Assembly: GCA_009788065.1 (NCBI GenBank)
Contig: WQSF01000012.1
Location: forward strand, 1 to 46,289
Source of the DNA: Treponema sp.
GTDB taxonomy: Bacteria > Spirochaetota > Spirochaetia > Treponematales > Breznakiellaceae
Direction of reading: 5' to 3'
DNA: 46,289 nucleotides
Below the pieces are notes generated by a model that was given only the letters and a program-made list of their open reading frames with translations, ran no database searches and had not been told where the DNA came from. Made by a program: the position numbers and the translations under genes. Below are positions 33,618-42,009 of this stretch, piece after piece (the stretch's first letter is position 1; every line of letters begins with the position of its first letter).

Positions 33618-33626
33618 ATTATAACA
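33618..33626 (-). promoter_or_regulatory. Extended -10 promoter of the ompA-like gene
   Basis: On the minus strand TGT-TATAAT ends six bases before the ATG at 33611. The -35 position (TGTTAG) is poor, as expected for an extended -10 promoter. The same nonamer precedes the histidine kinase gene at the same spacing (44646-44654). Confidence 0.6.
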
Positions 33627-33665
33627 CCTGCTTTATTATTCTAACAGTATCTAAAAGAGCGCGCA

Positions 33666-34508
33666 TTATGATAATATTCCTAATAATTTGCCTGTATTCA
33701 GTCCAAGTATCATGTCTTTTTCTTCGCCGTTAAGACTGCTTGCGTTAATGCTTTTAAAATAACGGGACGGCGGCAAAATGGGGAAATCACTGCCGAAAAG
33801 AATTCTATCGCAGATATTTAACGCTTTTACAACATCGTAAATTCGCGCGTCAAAAAGATACGGAGCGACTGCGGTATCGTAATACACGTTGCGAAAACCG
33901 GCTTTTATTTCCTTCATTGTCTCATATATAAAAATACCGCCGCCGAAATGAGCAAGAATAATTTTTAGTCCGGGATTATTTAAAACAAATTTTTCTATGT
34001 TCTGTAAAGGAACATTTGTTTTTCCCGGATAATAATGACCTACAGATTCGTTTACGTGCAGTAAGAGCGGAATATCAAGCTCCTTACAGGTGCCTGCAAT
34101 CGAAGATACATTATTCTCGTTAACAAGATCGATCCCCTGCCCCTGCGGGAAAAGCTCTCCCACCCCTTTAAGCCCCGCGCCGCAGCAGCGTTCAATTTCC
34201 GCGCGGGTCTCTTTGCAATTCGGAGGCGCGACAGCGAAACCGATTAATTTTTCCGGAAACTGCTTTACTTTTTCGATTACATAATCATTCACATAACGGC
34301 AAAGACCTATATCGTTAAAACCAAAACCGAACACGACGGCTTTGTCAAAATTATCTTTATCAAGAACGGTGGCAACATCTTCCGCGGTCGCGAACTTGTT
34401 AACCTTGCTGTTTGAAATTAATGAAAAATACGGCTCTTTTTCCGCGTATTTTTTCCAGTCCGCGATTATATCGGGTGGAGTTACGTGAACATGGCTGTCA
34501 ATCTTCAT
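33666..34508 (-). CDS. Amidohydrolase 2-family metal-dependent hydrolase
   Basis: This 280-residue TIM-barrel hydrolase has the metal-binding DSHVHV at 4-9 (H6, H8), a later His in LLLHVNES (~155), LAHFGGG (~190) and the C-terminal metal Asp in FGSDFPI (~240), the pattern of the amidohydrolase-related (PF04909) family. Members hydrolyse or decarboxylate small cyclic or aromatic molecules. It is the last gene of the ECF transporter operon, overlapping the S-component gene by 11 bases, so it probably acts on the imported compound. The substrate is not known. Confidence 0.85.
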   Translation of the reverse strand: MKIDSHVHVTPPDIIADWKKYAEKEPYFSLISNSKVNKFATAEDVATVLDKDNFDKAVVFGFGFNDIGLCRYVNDYVIEKVKQFPEKLIGFAVAPPNCKETRAEIERCCGAGLKGVGELFPQGQGIDLVNENNVSSIAGTCKELDIPLLLHVNESVGHYYPGKTNVPLQNIEKFVLNNPGLKIILAHFGGGIFIYETMKEIKAGFRNVYYDTAVAPYLFDARIYDVVKALNICDRILFGSDFPILPPSRYFKSINASSLNGEEKDMILGLNTGKLLGILS

Positions 34509-35253
34509 TCTCTTCTCCGTCCGCGCAGGGTCCTGCGAAAATGCCGATCTTGTTAAGCCCGAACAATAGCGGCGCTCCTACAAACATGGCAACCGCGGCG
34601 AAAATGGCGCGTTCAACAGGCGACGCGAACGTAAGCGCGAACCATATCTCCTTCGGCTGTTTATAAAGAACAAGCGAGAAAAAATTTCCTATTGTCGCGC
34701 CGCCTGTAAGCCCCGAGAACGCGCATAACCATATCGCAGGAAATTTTAAAGTGCGGCTTTTATGCGCAAACATTTTTCCTGCGAATATTATAGCGATCAT
34801 CATTACGATAAATCCAAGACCGTAAAAAACTAAAGGAAACAAAAATATGCTTCTTCCGATTTCCTGCGTAAACCAAAGTATTGTTCCAATAATGTAAATA
34901 ATTATTCCGCCGTTTATAATAAAACTGCCGCAAGAGCTGACTGTGACAGGAGGCCATTTGCTCCATGCGATACAGCCCGTTGTAAACGCCGTTGTCGTCC
35001 CGACAATGAACGTTCCAAGCCCCATCCACGCGGTATGCGGCGCGATAAGCGAGCCGATAAATCCGCCGACAGCCGACCCCAGAGCGCCGGCCAAAGGACC
35101 GAAAAACAATCCGGATAAAGGATAAAGAACTGTAGATAATGAAAAAGAGCCACCTGTTCCCAAAATCGGAAAAGTAGGCAGAAGGTGCCCTGCGGCAATT
35201 ACAGCCGCCCAAACGGAAATAACCGCGGGATGCGCCGTGATAAATTTTTTCAT
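34498..35253 (-). CDS. ECF transporter substrate-binding (S) component
   Basis: This 251-residue membrane protein has about six helices. Its N-terminal third has the pattern typical of S components: a helix with small residues, LSTVLYPLSGLFFGPLAGAL, then SAVGGFIGSLIAP. S components bind a vitamin or similar ligand and pair with EcfT and the ATPases encoded upstream. I cannot assign a ligand: it is not clearly a riboflavin, thiamine, biotin or folate type. It begins one base after the ATPase gene and overlaps the amidohydrolase start, so it is in the middle of a tight operon. Confidence 0.82.
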   Translation of the reverse strand: MKKFITAHPAVISVWAAVIAAGHLLPTFPILGTGGSFSLSTVLYPLSGLFFGPLAGALGSAVGGFIGSLIAPHTAWMGLGTFIVGTTTAFTTGCIAWSKWPPVTVSSCGSFIINGGIIIYIIGTILWFTQEIGRSIFLFPLVFYGLGFIVMMIAIIFAGKMFAHKSRTLKFPAIWLCAFSGLTGGATIGNFFSLVLYKQPKEIWFALTFASPVERAIFAAVAMFVGAPLLFGLNKIGIFAGPCADGEENED

Positions 35254-35254
35254 T

Positions 35255-36748
35255 CTAAACTTCGCGCCTCATGTCATATACTATCCCGTTTCTGTCAAGT
35301 TTAATCAATCTGCGCGCGTATTTATGCGCCAAAAACATGTTGTGGGTAACAAATATAATCGTAAAGCCTCTTGCGTTAAGACTGTTTAAAACATCCATGA
35401 TTTTTAAATTACCCTTGTAATCATTTCCTACGTCGATTTCATCAAGTACAAGAATTTTACAGCCCATTGCAAGAACGCAGGCGATTACGGTTTTTGTCCT
35501 GTCGGCGCGGCTGAGCGCGTGGGGAAACGCGTCAGCATCCTGAAGTCCTACAATATCAAGAGCTTCCTGCGCGCGCTGTTTTATCTCCGGTTTTGATAAA
35601 CGCATATTTTTTAATGCGAAAGCGATCTCTTTAAAAACCGAATCGGTGAAAAGCTGGTTATCCGGGTTTTGCATAACATACCCGACATCTTTTGAAATAT
35701 CGCTTACAGATAATATATTAGCATTTTTGTTTTTAATAAAAATTTCCCCTTCGTGCGGTTTCAAAAGCCCCGTAATACATTTTAGCAAAGTGGTTTTCCC
35801 GCATCCGTTATCGCCGATTAACGCGGCAAAATCCCCTTCGTTAATTGACAGGTTAAGATTGCTAATACCTGTTCCGGTCGGATATTTAAAATTTAAATTG
35901 GAAATTTTTATCGCGCAGGACGCTAATAAGGAGTTTGGTTCTATACTCTTCTCTCCCCCTGACTCTGCGTTCTCTGCGCTCTCTGTGAGAAAAAATTCAT
36001 TTACAATTTCAGGTGATTGTATCCCGTTACTTTCCAGCAGTTCAGCGTTTGAAAAAATTATTTCCGCTGAATCAAGCGCGGCGATCTTACCGTTTTTCAG
36101 AATACAGACCCTGTCCGCGTATTTTGCCATAAGTCCGCTGTTATGCGATGACATTATAACGGTAATCCTGCTGTTTTTCTGAATGTCTTTTAAGACGTTC
36201 ATTACGTCAACGGCTCCTTTGGGATCAAGGCGGCAGAGAGGTTCGTCAAGGACAAGTATACCGCACTTCATGGCAAGGGCTGCCGCGATTACAAGGCGCT
36301 GTTTTTCGCCGCCCGAAAGACTTGCGGGGTTTCTATCGTCAAAACCTTTTAAACCGACAGCGTTTAGCGCGTATTCAATCCGCTTTTCGATTTCTTCAGG
36401 CGGCAGAAGAAGGTTCTCAGGACCGAATGCGGCTTCTTCGCGTGCGGACGAAGTGAATAACTGAGCGTCAGGATCATCCATCACCAAGCCGACTTTAATA
36501 GCCATCTGCGGCACTGTAGATTTGTCCGCGCGGATGCCGTCCGAAATTACGGTACCTGACAGCCTGCCGCCTGAAAGCAGTGGGATTACGCCGTTAATTA
36601 ATTTGCAAAAAGCGCTCTTTCCCGAACCTGCTTCGCCCATCACGGCAAGGAATTCGCCCTTTTCTATGGAAATAGTCACTCCGTCGAGCGCTTTTTTCCT
36701 TGAACGGGGGTATATAAAGCTGACATCATTAAAATCGACAATGCTCAT
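35255..36748 (-). CDS. ECF transporter ATPase, two ABC domains fused
   Basis: This 497-residue protein carries two ATP-binding domains that are usually separate EcfA and EcfA' subunits. Domain 1: Walker A GEAGSGKS (38-45), Q-loop region DDPDAQLF, signature LSGGEKQRL (144-152), Walker B ILVLDEP with E169, H-loop His202. Domain 2: Walker A GDNGCGKTT (312-320), QNPDNQLF (360-367), Walker B ILVLDEI with E437, but the signature is LSRADRTK (412-419) instead of LSGGQ. The linker (~255-275) includes ESAENAESGGEKS, encoded by the second copy of a 17 bp repeat. It overlaps the EcfT stop by four bases. Confidence 0.9.
   Translation of the reverse strand: MSIVDFNDVSFIYPRSRKKALDGVTISIEKGEFLAVMGEAGSGKSAFCKLINGVIPLLSGGRLSGTVISDGIRADKSTVPQMAIKVGLVMDDPDAQLFTSSAREEAAFGPENLLLPPEEIEKRIEYALNAVGLKGFDDRNPASLSGGEKQRLVIAAALAMKCGILVLDEPLCRLDPKGAVDVMNVLKDIQKNSRITVIMSSHNSGLMAKYADRVCILKNGKIAALDSAEIIFSNAELLESNGIQSPEIVNEFFLTESAENAESGGEKSIEPNSLLASCAIKISNLNFKYPTGTGISNLNLSINEGDFAALIGDNGCGKTTLLKCITGLLKPHEGEIFIKNKNANILSVSDISKDVGYVMQNPDNQLFTDSVFKEIAFALKNMRLSKPEIKQRAQEALDIVGLQDADAFPHALSRADRTKTVIACVLAMGCKILVLDEIDVGNDYKGNLKIMDVLNSLNARGFTIIFVTHNMFLAHKYARRLIKLDRNGIVYDMRREV
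35963..35979. repeat. 17 bp repeat, copy 2, in the ABC linker
   Basis: CTCTGCGTTCTCTGCGC matches the copy at 3331-3347 with two mismatches. It encodes part of the linker between the two ATPase domains, a permissive site. Confidence 0.6.
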
Positions 36749-37488
36749 TTATAATTAAATTGAATCATACAAGCGAAAAAAATAATACTAACCGCGCAAA
36801 GAACAAAATCGCGCCCTTTCATCACCGGTTTGGAAAGCCATGTCCTTGTTTTATGGGCGCCGAAAGCCCTTAAATCCATGGCTACGGAGGAACATTGCGC
36901 CTTTCTCATTGCGCCTAACATTAAAGGAGTTACAAGGCCTGTATAGGCTCTCAGGTTGAAAATACGGCGTTCAAAAGCGCGCATTCCGCGCAATTTCTGC
37001 GCGTCCTGAATCACAAGCGCCTGATCCTTAAACGAAGGGATCATGTTAAACGCCGTTGTAATAATAAAAGACAGGCGGTAATTTAAACCAAGAGCGCAAA
37101 GACCCGAGGCGATTCCCGAAGGCGGCGTGGTTTCCGTCAGCATAGGCAGAAGGACAAATAGGGCGGCAAGGCGGCAGACAATCACAAGACCGAGAATTAA
37201 CCCTTCGAGCTTGAAAAAATAAGCGTAATTTTCGCCCGGACCGAAAATCATCTGCATTAAAATAATAAATGCCGCTAACAATGTAAGATTTTTTATGAAT
37301 TTTAATCCGCGAAAAGGAATTCCTGCCGCAAAACGGACGGCAATGAAGCATAACAGCATGCATACAGCCGGAATTATTTCATCTACCATGAAAACTAGAA
37401 CGGTAAGTAACAGAATAAAGAATAATTTGGCTCTCGTGTCAAAAGAGAAACCATTAAAATGTTTATTTATGACAAAATTTGCAGACAT
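36745..37488 (-). CDS. ECF transporter transmembrane (T) component
   Basis: This 247-residue protein belongs to the EcfT/CbiQ family. It starts with an N-terminal cytoplasmic segment, then RAKLFFILLLTVLVFMVDEI and further helices. The ATPase-coupling motif appears as AQKLRGMRAF, and a second near AMDLRAFGA; both have the Ala-Arg-Gly type core with LRG and LRA. AGGAA lies seven bases before the start. It heads a four-gene operon (T, fused A, S, amidohydrolase) on the minus strand. Confidence 0.87.
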   Translation of the reverse strand: MSANFVINKHFNGFSFDTRAKLFFILLLTVLVFMVDEIIPAVCMLLCFIAVRFAAGIPFRGLKFIKNLTLLAAFIILMQMIFGPGENYAYFFKLEGLILGLVIVCRLAALFVLLPMLTETTPPSGIASGLCALGLNYRLSFIITTAFNMIPSFKDQALVIQDAQKLRGMRAFERRIFNLRAYTGLVTPLMLGAMRKAQCSSVAMDLRAFGAHKTRTWLSKPVMKGRDFVLCAVSIIFFACMIQFNYK

Positions 37489-37583
37489 GTATATTCCTAA
37501 CTACAATAAATAATAATATACTATATACAAAAAATAAATAATGTACTATACTTGGATTATATCATACAAAAAGGAGTAATCGA

Positions 37584-37916
37584 ATGACAGACGCAAAAAC
37601 CCGTCTTGCCAACAGGGAAAGACAGAGAAAGTACCGCGAAGCTCACAGAGAAGAAATCAACGAACAGCGAAAAGACAGGTACAACGAGCGCATCAAGAAG
37701 GGAAAATGCCCGAGGTGCGGTGGAAAAGTTAAAAAAGGCTACACCTTATGCTCAGAGTGCTGCGATTATCAGGCTAATCTTAACAGGAAATACGCCAAGC
37801 AGAAAAAGAAAACCACCGGTAAAGCAGCCGCAAAAAAGACAGCAATTAAAAAACCTGCGAAAAAACCAGCCGCAAAAACAAAATCTAAAGTAAAAAAAGC
37901 AAAAGCAAAGAAATAA
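37584..37916 (+). CDS. Zinc-ribbon protein with Lys/Ala-rich histone H1-like tail
   Basis: This 110-residue basic protein has an Arg/Glu-rich helical start (ANRERQRKYREAHREEINEQ, like a DNA- or RNA-contacting helix), a four-Cys zinc ribbon CPRCGGKVKKGYTLCSEC (~42-59) and a C-terminal half of Lys, Ala, Pro and Thr (KKPAKKPAAKTKSK) like histone H1 or the tails of bacterial HU-type proteins. A nucleic-acid-binding, nucleoid-associated or ribosome-associated role is likely. AAGGAG lies 7 bases before the start and TATACT at 37547-37552 may be the -10; a strong terminator follows. Confidence 0.75.
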   Translation: MTDAKTRLANRERQRKYREAHREEINEQRKDRYNERIKKGKCPRCGGKVKKGYTLCSECCDYQANLNRKYAKQKKKTTGKAAAKKTAIKKPAKKPAAKTKSKVKKAKAKK

Positions 37917-37943
37917 TCACTTACAATTAATTCAAGTGAGTTG

Positions 37944-37978
37944 AAAAAACCGTGCGCCGAGAACGCACGGTTTTTTTA
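37944..37978. terminator. Bidirectional intrinsic terminator
   Basis: CCGTGCG (37950-37956) and CGCACGG (37964-37970) form a 7 bp GC-rich stem with a 7-base loop, followed by seven T and preceded by six A. It serves the zinc-ribbon gene (+) and, in reverse, prs, whose stop codon lies in the T run. Confidence 0.92.
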
Positions 37979-39253
37979 TTGTTCTTCCGAAGCTTGAAAA
38001 GGCAGTTCGTTCTGCGATTCGCTCGCCATTGTCTGGGAAAGCAGGCGGTTTATGATACCGGCATTATCAAGAAGACTAGAAACCGATTGATTTTGGTGCA
38101 GACGGGAAATTACATGCGCGAAAAGGCGCGAAATATTGACATTTACATACCATTCGCGGTTTATAACCTCTTCCTGATAGACTGCGTTTGTGCCGATCAT
38201 TCGGTAAAAAAGCCCTTCGTTATACGCTTCGTCAAAATGGGCGATTGCATTCCCAGAAAAAAGAGGCAGGGAAATCGCGCAAATAATCCTGCGCGCGCCG
38301 TTTTCCTTTAAAAGCCTCATACCTTTTATCAATGTGCCGCCCGTTCCAAGAAGATCGTCCGCCATAAAAACGGTTTTTTCTTCCACACTCCCCAAAAGGC
38401 GTATCTGCGAAATATTGGACTGAGTCGCGTCTCTTGCAAGCTTGGAATAATCTCTTTCTTTGTAAAGCAGCGCAAGCGGTTTTTTTAACGAAGAAGCGTA
38501 GAATTTATTACGGTCTACGGCTCCGGTGTCAGGGGAAACAACGACAAAATCATCGTTTAAAATTCCGTCCATTTTGGTTAATGTTTGAATTATCTGATAA
38601 CTTGCGTGAAGATTTTCCAGGCGAACCTTATCAAACGCGTTCATAATGTCCCTGGAATGAATATCCAGCGTAATAATCTGGTTCACACCGAGGCTTTCAA
38701 AGATTTTTCCTATCCTGCTTGCGGTAAGCCCTTCCCTGCCCTTTGCTTTGTGTTGTCTGGCGTACGGGTAATTCGGAATAACAAGGGTGATACGCTCGGC
38801 GCCCGCCTGTCTTACAGCGTCTACAGTGACATAAATTGTCATTAAATGATCGTTTATGGAAAGATTATAAACCACGCCGCCTGAAAATTTGACAGGATAG
38901 TGGTTTTCCACATCCTGAAAGATATAAACATCCTTTCCTCGGATGGATTCTTCGATTTCTGACTTTAATTCTCCGTTTGGAAACATGGTAAATTTGACTG
39001 GAACCTTAAAAGGACCGTTATTCACGCCGTTTCCGCTCTGGGAACCGCTTCCGCGCGTTACGATTTTATTAATCAGGTCGATTTGAAGATCCGCCTGATC
39101 TTCCGTAAGATTGTAGTGTTTGCATAATTCTTCCACCATTTGCTTTCTGCTATGGCGGTATTTATGGGCAAGATGCTTGATAACTTCATTGGCGAAGGTT
39201 TCCCCGCCGGGACAGGCAATGATGGCAAGATTGGCAGGATTTAAATACTTCAT
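37976..39253 (-). CDS. prs: Ribose-phosphate pyrophosphokinase, long form
   Basis: This enzyme makes PRPP from ribose 5-phosphate and ATP for nucleotide, His and Trp synthesis. Conserved blocks include FPNGELKSEIEESIRGKDVYI, NYPYARQHKAKGREG, DIHS (a metal/ATP His), SPDTGAVDR and the PRPP loop MADDLLGTGGT. At 425 residues it is about 100 longer than the usual ~315. Some of the excess is an insertion near residues 25-90 (KYRHSRKQMVEELCKHYN and on), between the first strand and the NGE motif; the C terminus is extended too. A promoter lies at 39266-39294. Confidence 0.93.
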   Translation of the reverse strand: MKYLNPANLAIIACPGGETFANEVIKHLAHKYRHSRKQMVEELCKHYNLTEDQADLQIDLINKIVTRGSGSQSGNGVNNGPFKVPVKFTMFPNGELKSEIEESIRGKDVYIFQDVENHYPVKFSGGVVYNLSINDHLMTIYVTVDAVRQAGAERITLVIPNYPYARQHKAKGREGLTASRIGKIFESLGVNQIITLDIHSRDIMNAFDKVRLENLHASYQIIQTLTKMDGILNDDFVVVSPDTGAVDRNKFYASSLKKPLALLYKERDYSKLARDATQSNISQIRLLGSVEEKTVFMADDLLGTGGTLIKGMRLLKENGARRIICAISLPLFSGNAIAHFDEAYNEGLFYRMIGTNAVYQEEVINREWYVNVNISRLFAHVISRLHQNQSVSSLLDNAGIINRLLSQTMASESQNELPFQASEEQ

Positions 39254-39265
39254 GATATATATAAT

Positions 39266-39294
39266 GTAATAGTATAAATCGAAAAAATAATCAA
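39266..39294 (-). promoter_or_regulatory. prs promoter
   Basis: On the minus strand TTGATT (39289-39294), a 17-base spacer and TATTAC (39266-39271) end 12 bases before the ATG at 39253. This is the same geometry as the cyclase gene at 24628 and again lacks a Shine-Dalgarno. Confidence 0.45.
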
Positions 39295-39312
39295 TATACC
39301 GGTTTGTCAGGC

Positions 39313-39368
39313 AATTTATGCCTGCGAAGGATCATCGGAAGTCCTGCCGGGGCTTTGCAAGTATAAAC
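39313..39368. repeat. Degenerate copy of the palindromic element
   Basis: GCCTGCGAA at 39320-39328, ATCGG at 39334-39338 and GTCCTG at 39341-39346 align with 29309-29338: 25 of 30 aligned positions match by eye, with one gap. The segment ends GGCTTTGCAAGTATAAA, resembling the right end of the long copy, so it looks like an internally deleted relative. It lies in the prs-39456 intergenic region. Confidence 0.6.
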
Positions 39369-39455
39369 TGTTTTATAAGGCGGACGGGGTTGTAGTATGG
39401 ACGATTTTCTTTCTTTTTATATTATGATAATATTATTATAACAAAGGAAGTACAT

Positions 39456-39671
39456 ATGGATATTGAAAAAATTAAAACAACTATTGAGACTACCAAAACC
39501 GTAGAAAAATTATGGAAAATTGGTGAAAAAATATTTGGAAAAAATGATAATGCCGTATGCGCTGTAACATATCTAATTGAGCGCGCGTATATATTGGGAA
39601 AACAAGATACTGAAAAAAATATTGATACTAAAAGTAAATCCTCGACAATTAATAAAAAGCAGGAGAAATAA
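39456..39671 (+). CDS. Small AT-rich gene, unknown function
   Basis: This predicts a 71-residue protein, start chosen by AAAGGAAG eight bases upstream. The N-terminal ~50 residues could form helices (KIKTTIETTKTVEKLWKIGE, then AVCAVTYLIERAYILGKQ); the C terminus is Lys/Ser/Asp-rich. No domain is recognised. It is more AT-rich than its neighbours and lies next to the degenerate palindromic element, which fits an accessory gene. The AT-rich region before it contains several -10-like sequences, so no single promoter can be chosen. Confidence 0.55.
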   Translation: MDIEKIKTTIETTKTVEKLWKIGEKIFGKNDNAVCAVTYLIERAYILGKQDTEKNIDTKSKSSTINKKQEK

Positions 39672-39714
39672 TATACAATTTATATTATGAACGAGAAGCT
39701 CCTCTAAATGATCC

Positions 39715-41199
39715 TTATTCCGCCCAACCCCGGCTGCGCTCTACGGCTTTATGCCAGTTTTTAATTAAATCGGCGCGTTTTTCGGTTTCCATGGAAGGCG
39801 TAAAGACTGTGTCTTGCTGCCAGCGGCTTTTTATCTCGTTTTGATCCTTCCAGAAATTGATCGTTATTCCGGCAAGGCAGGCGGCGCCCAAAGCGGTAGT
39901 TTCTCTGACTACAGGGCGGATTATATCCGCGCCGCAAATATCGGATTGGAACTGCATAAGAAATTTATCCCTGCTTGCGCCGCCGTCAACTTTCAACTCT
40001 GACATTTTTAATTCGATATCTGTCTCCATCGCTTTTAATAAATCCATTACCTGATAGGCGATCGATTCCTGCGCCGCCCTGATAATATGCGCGCGTTTTG
40101 TGCCGCGGGTTATTCCTACAATACAGCCGCGCGCGTACATATCCCAATAAGGCGCGCCTAAACCGGTAAAGGCAGGAACAAGATATACGCCTCCTGTATC
40201 GTCAACTTTACCGGCAATATATTCGCTGTCCGCGCTGTCCGTTAATAAACGCATTTCATCGCGCAGCCACTGGATGACAGCCCCTCCGGTGAAAACCGAA
40301 CCTTCCAAAGCGTAATGAACATTGCTGTCAAAACCCGCGGCGATTGTGGTTATCAAACCGTTTTTACTTTCTACAGCTGTCACGCCTGTGTTCATCAAAA
40401 GGAAACATCCCGTGCCGTAGGTGCATTTTACCTCTCCTTTGTCAAAACAGCATTGACCGAACAGCGCGGCCTGCTGATCTCCCGCGTTACCTGCAATCGG
40501 GATTTCAACGCCGTTAATCACAGCGTTCGCGAATACAGAACCTGACGGCTTTACGTCAGGCAGTACGGCGCGCGGAATGTCCAGAGCTTCCAGCAATTTG
40601 TCATCCCAGTCGAGCTTGTGAATATCAAAAAGCATTGTTCTGCTCGCGTTTGTGTAATCCGTTACATGCGCCGCGCCGTCTGTCAGTTTCCAGATAAGCC
40701 ATGTATCGACAGTGCCGAAAAGTATTTCGCCATTTTTGGCGCGATCGCGCGCTCCTTTCACATTATCTAAAATCCATTTAATTTTTGTCCCGGAAAAATA
40801 AGCGTCTGGAATTAATCCCGTTGTTTTTGTGATGTAATCGCCAAGCCCGTCTTTTCTTAACTGATCGACAATACCGGAAGTTCTTCTGCACTGCCAGACA
40901 ACTGCGTTAAAAACCGGCTGACCTGTATTTTTATCCCAAAGGATTGTTGTTTCCCGCTGGTTTGTAATGCCGATGGCGGCTATATCTCGCGCTTTAATAT
41001 TTTTTTTTGCAAGAATGTCCGTTATCGTATTATACTGAGTGGAAAATATATCCATCGGATCATGTTCAACCCATCCTTCGCGCGGATAAATCTGAGGGAA
41101 TTCTTTTTGTTCCAGCGCGGCAATTTTCTGTTCATGATCAAATAAAATCGCTCTGGAACTTGTCGTCCCCTGATCCAAAGATAAAATATATTTACTCAT
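39715..41199 (-). CDS. glpK: Glycerol kinase
   Basis: This 494-residue FGGY kinase phosphorylates glycerol to sn-glycerol 3-phosphate. The N terminus [18 protein letters not shown], the substrate blocks [13 protein letters not shown] and VVWQCRRT, the ATP-site [11 protein letters not shown] and [11 protein letters not shown], and the C-terminal [18 protein letters not shown] are all classic glycerol kinase. It follows a methyltransferase gene by 22 bases but has its own predicted leaderless promoter with a palindrome in it. No glpF or glpD is in the window. Confidence 0.97.
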   Translation of the reverse strand: MSKYILSLDQGTTSSRAILFDHEQKIAALEQKEFPQIYPREGWVEHDPMDIFSTQYNTITDILAKKNIKARDIAAIGITNQRETTILWDKNTGQPVFNAVVWQCRRTSGIVDQLRKDGLGDYITKTTGLIPDAYFSGTKIKWILDNVKGARDRAKNGEILFGTVDTWLIWKLTDGAAHVTDYTNASRTMLFDIHKLDWDDKLLEALDIPRAVLPDVKPSGSVFANAVINGVEIPIAGNAGDQQAALFGQCCFDKGEVKCTYGTGCFLLMNTGVTAVESKNGLITTIAAGFDSNVHYALEGSVFTGGAVIQWLRDEMRLLTDSADSEYIAGKVDDTGGVYLVPAFTGLGAPYWDMYARGCIVGITRGTKRAHIIRAAQESIAYQVMDLLKAMETDIELKMSELKVDGGASRDKFLMQFQSDICGADIIRPVVRETTALGAACLAGITINFWKDQNEIKSRWQQDTVFTPSMETEKRADLIKNWHKAVERSRGWAE

Positions 41200-41200
41200 T

Positions 41201-41234
41201 CGCTAATAATAGCGCGCGTTTTTATTTTCTGCAA
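41201..41234 (-). promoter_or_regulatory. glpK promoter with dyad
   Basis: On the minus strand TTGCAG (41229-41234), a 17-base spacer and TATTAT (41206-41211) end six bases before the ATG at 41199. CGCTA-ATAA-TAGCG (41201-41214) is a dyad covering the -10 and the predicted transcription start, and may be an operator for a glycerol regulator. Confidence 0.5.
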
Positions 41235-42004
41235 ACTGCGATAAGTTTGTTTGCGCACTGGTCGTACGGGCTTTCGTCCCAGTCGCCGTAAATATTGATG
41301 TTTTTAAAACCGGCTTTTTGCAATAACGCGCGCAGTTCAGACGCGCTGTACAGTCTTTGAACGAAAATCTTTTCCAGTCTTTTATTATCTTTTATAATAA
41401 TCCAGCGATTCTTAAGAAATGTCCATGAATCAACAGGTTCGTATTCCGTCAGCAATGTGGCGCCGGCGCGTTCAAACCATTCGGCTTCGATAAAATCACG
41501 TACAGCAATTTCTTTTCCAAGCGTTTCAATAATAAAAACGCCGTCTTTTTTTAAAGATTCATACACATTGCATAAAATCTTTAAATCATCGTCCTGATCG
41601 GAAAAATATCCAAAAGAAATATAAAGATTAACTATCGTGTCAAAGTATCCCGGGCGTACAAAATCCCTTGCGTCCGATTTGATATATTCAATGTCAAGTT
41701 TTTCGTATTTTGCGTCTTCTATAGCGGCGTTTAAAAAACTTTCAGTTATATCAACGCCTGTTACAGTAAAGCCCATACGCGCCAGCTCGGAGCTGATCCG
41801 ACCGAGACCGCAGCAAAGATCAAGAACCTTCGGAGCTGCATCCAAAGGTTCTCTCCAGTTTTCTGATGATGTTTCGCCGTAAAGATTAAAATTTGACAGC
41901 CTTGTTACAGCATCGGCGACGGAGGGAACTTCGCTCCAGTGAGCGTCATCAAACATGATGGGGGCGAAATTCTCCCAGAATTCGATATCTTCAAACCAAA
42001 GCAC
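41222..42004 (-). CDS. Class I SAM-dependent methyltransferase
   Basis: This 260-residue protein has a Rossmann methyltransferase core: motif I VLDLCCGLGRISSELARMGF (~75-94), the acidic motif II TGVDIT, motif III SDARDF and a later LLQKAGFKNI segment typical of UbiE/small-molecule methyltransferases. The N-terminal ~60 residues (FWENFAPIMFDDAHWSEV) are Trp/Phe-rich and may bind substrate. It starts with GTG five bases after the small gene upstream, so it is probably co-translated. The substrate is unknown. Confidence 0.8.
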   Translation of the reverse strand: MLWFEDIEFWENFAPIMFDDAHWSEVPSVADAVTRLSNFNLYGETSSENWREPLDAAPKVLDLCCGLGRISSELARMGFTVTGVDITESFLNAAIEDAKYEKLDIEYIKSDARDFVRPGYFDTIVNLYISFGYFSDQDDDLKILCNVYESLKKDGVFIIETLGKEIAVRDFIEAEWFERAGATLLTEYEPVDSWTFLKNRWIIIKDNKRLEKIFVQRLYSASELRALLQKAGFKNINIYGDWDESPYDQCANKLIAVCRK

Positions 42005-42009
42005 GGCTG

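Noticed and set aside
35496-35506. GTCCTGTCGGC identical to bases 29329-29339 of the palindromic element
   Set aside because: Only 11 bases, inside a conserved ATPase domain, with no flanking similarity; chance is likely.
35646-36182. Long + strand frame (178 residues) opposite the ABC gene
   Set aside because: It lies wholly antisense to the fused ATPase gene, which has clear motifs; no start signal or recognisable domain.
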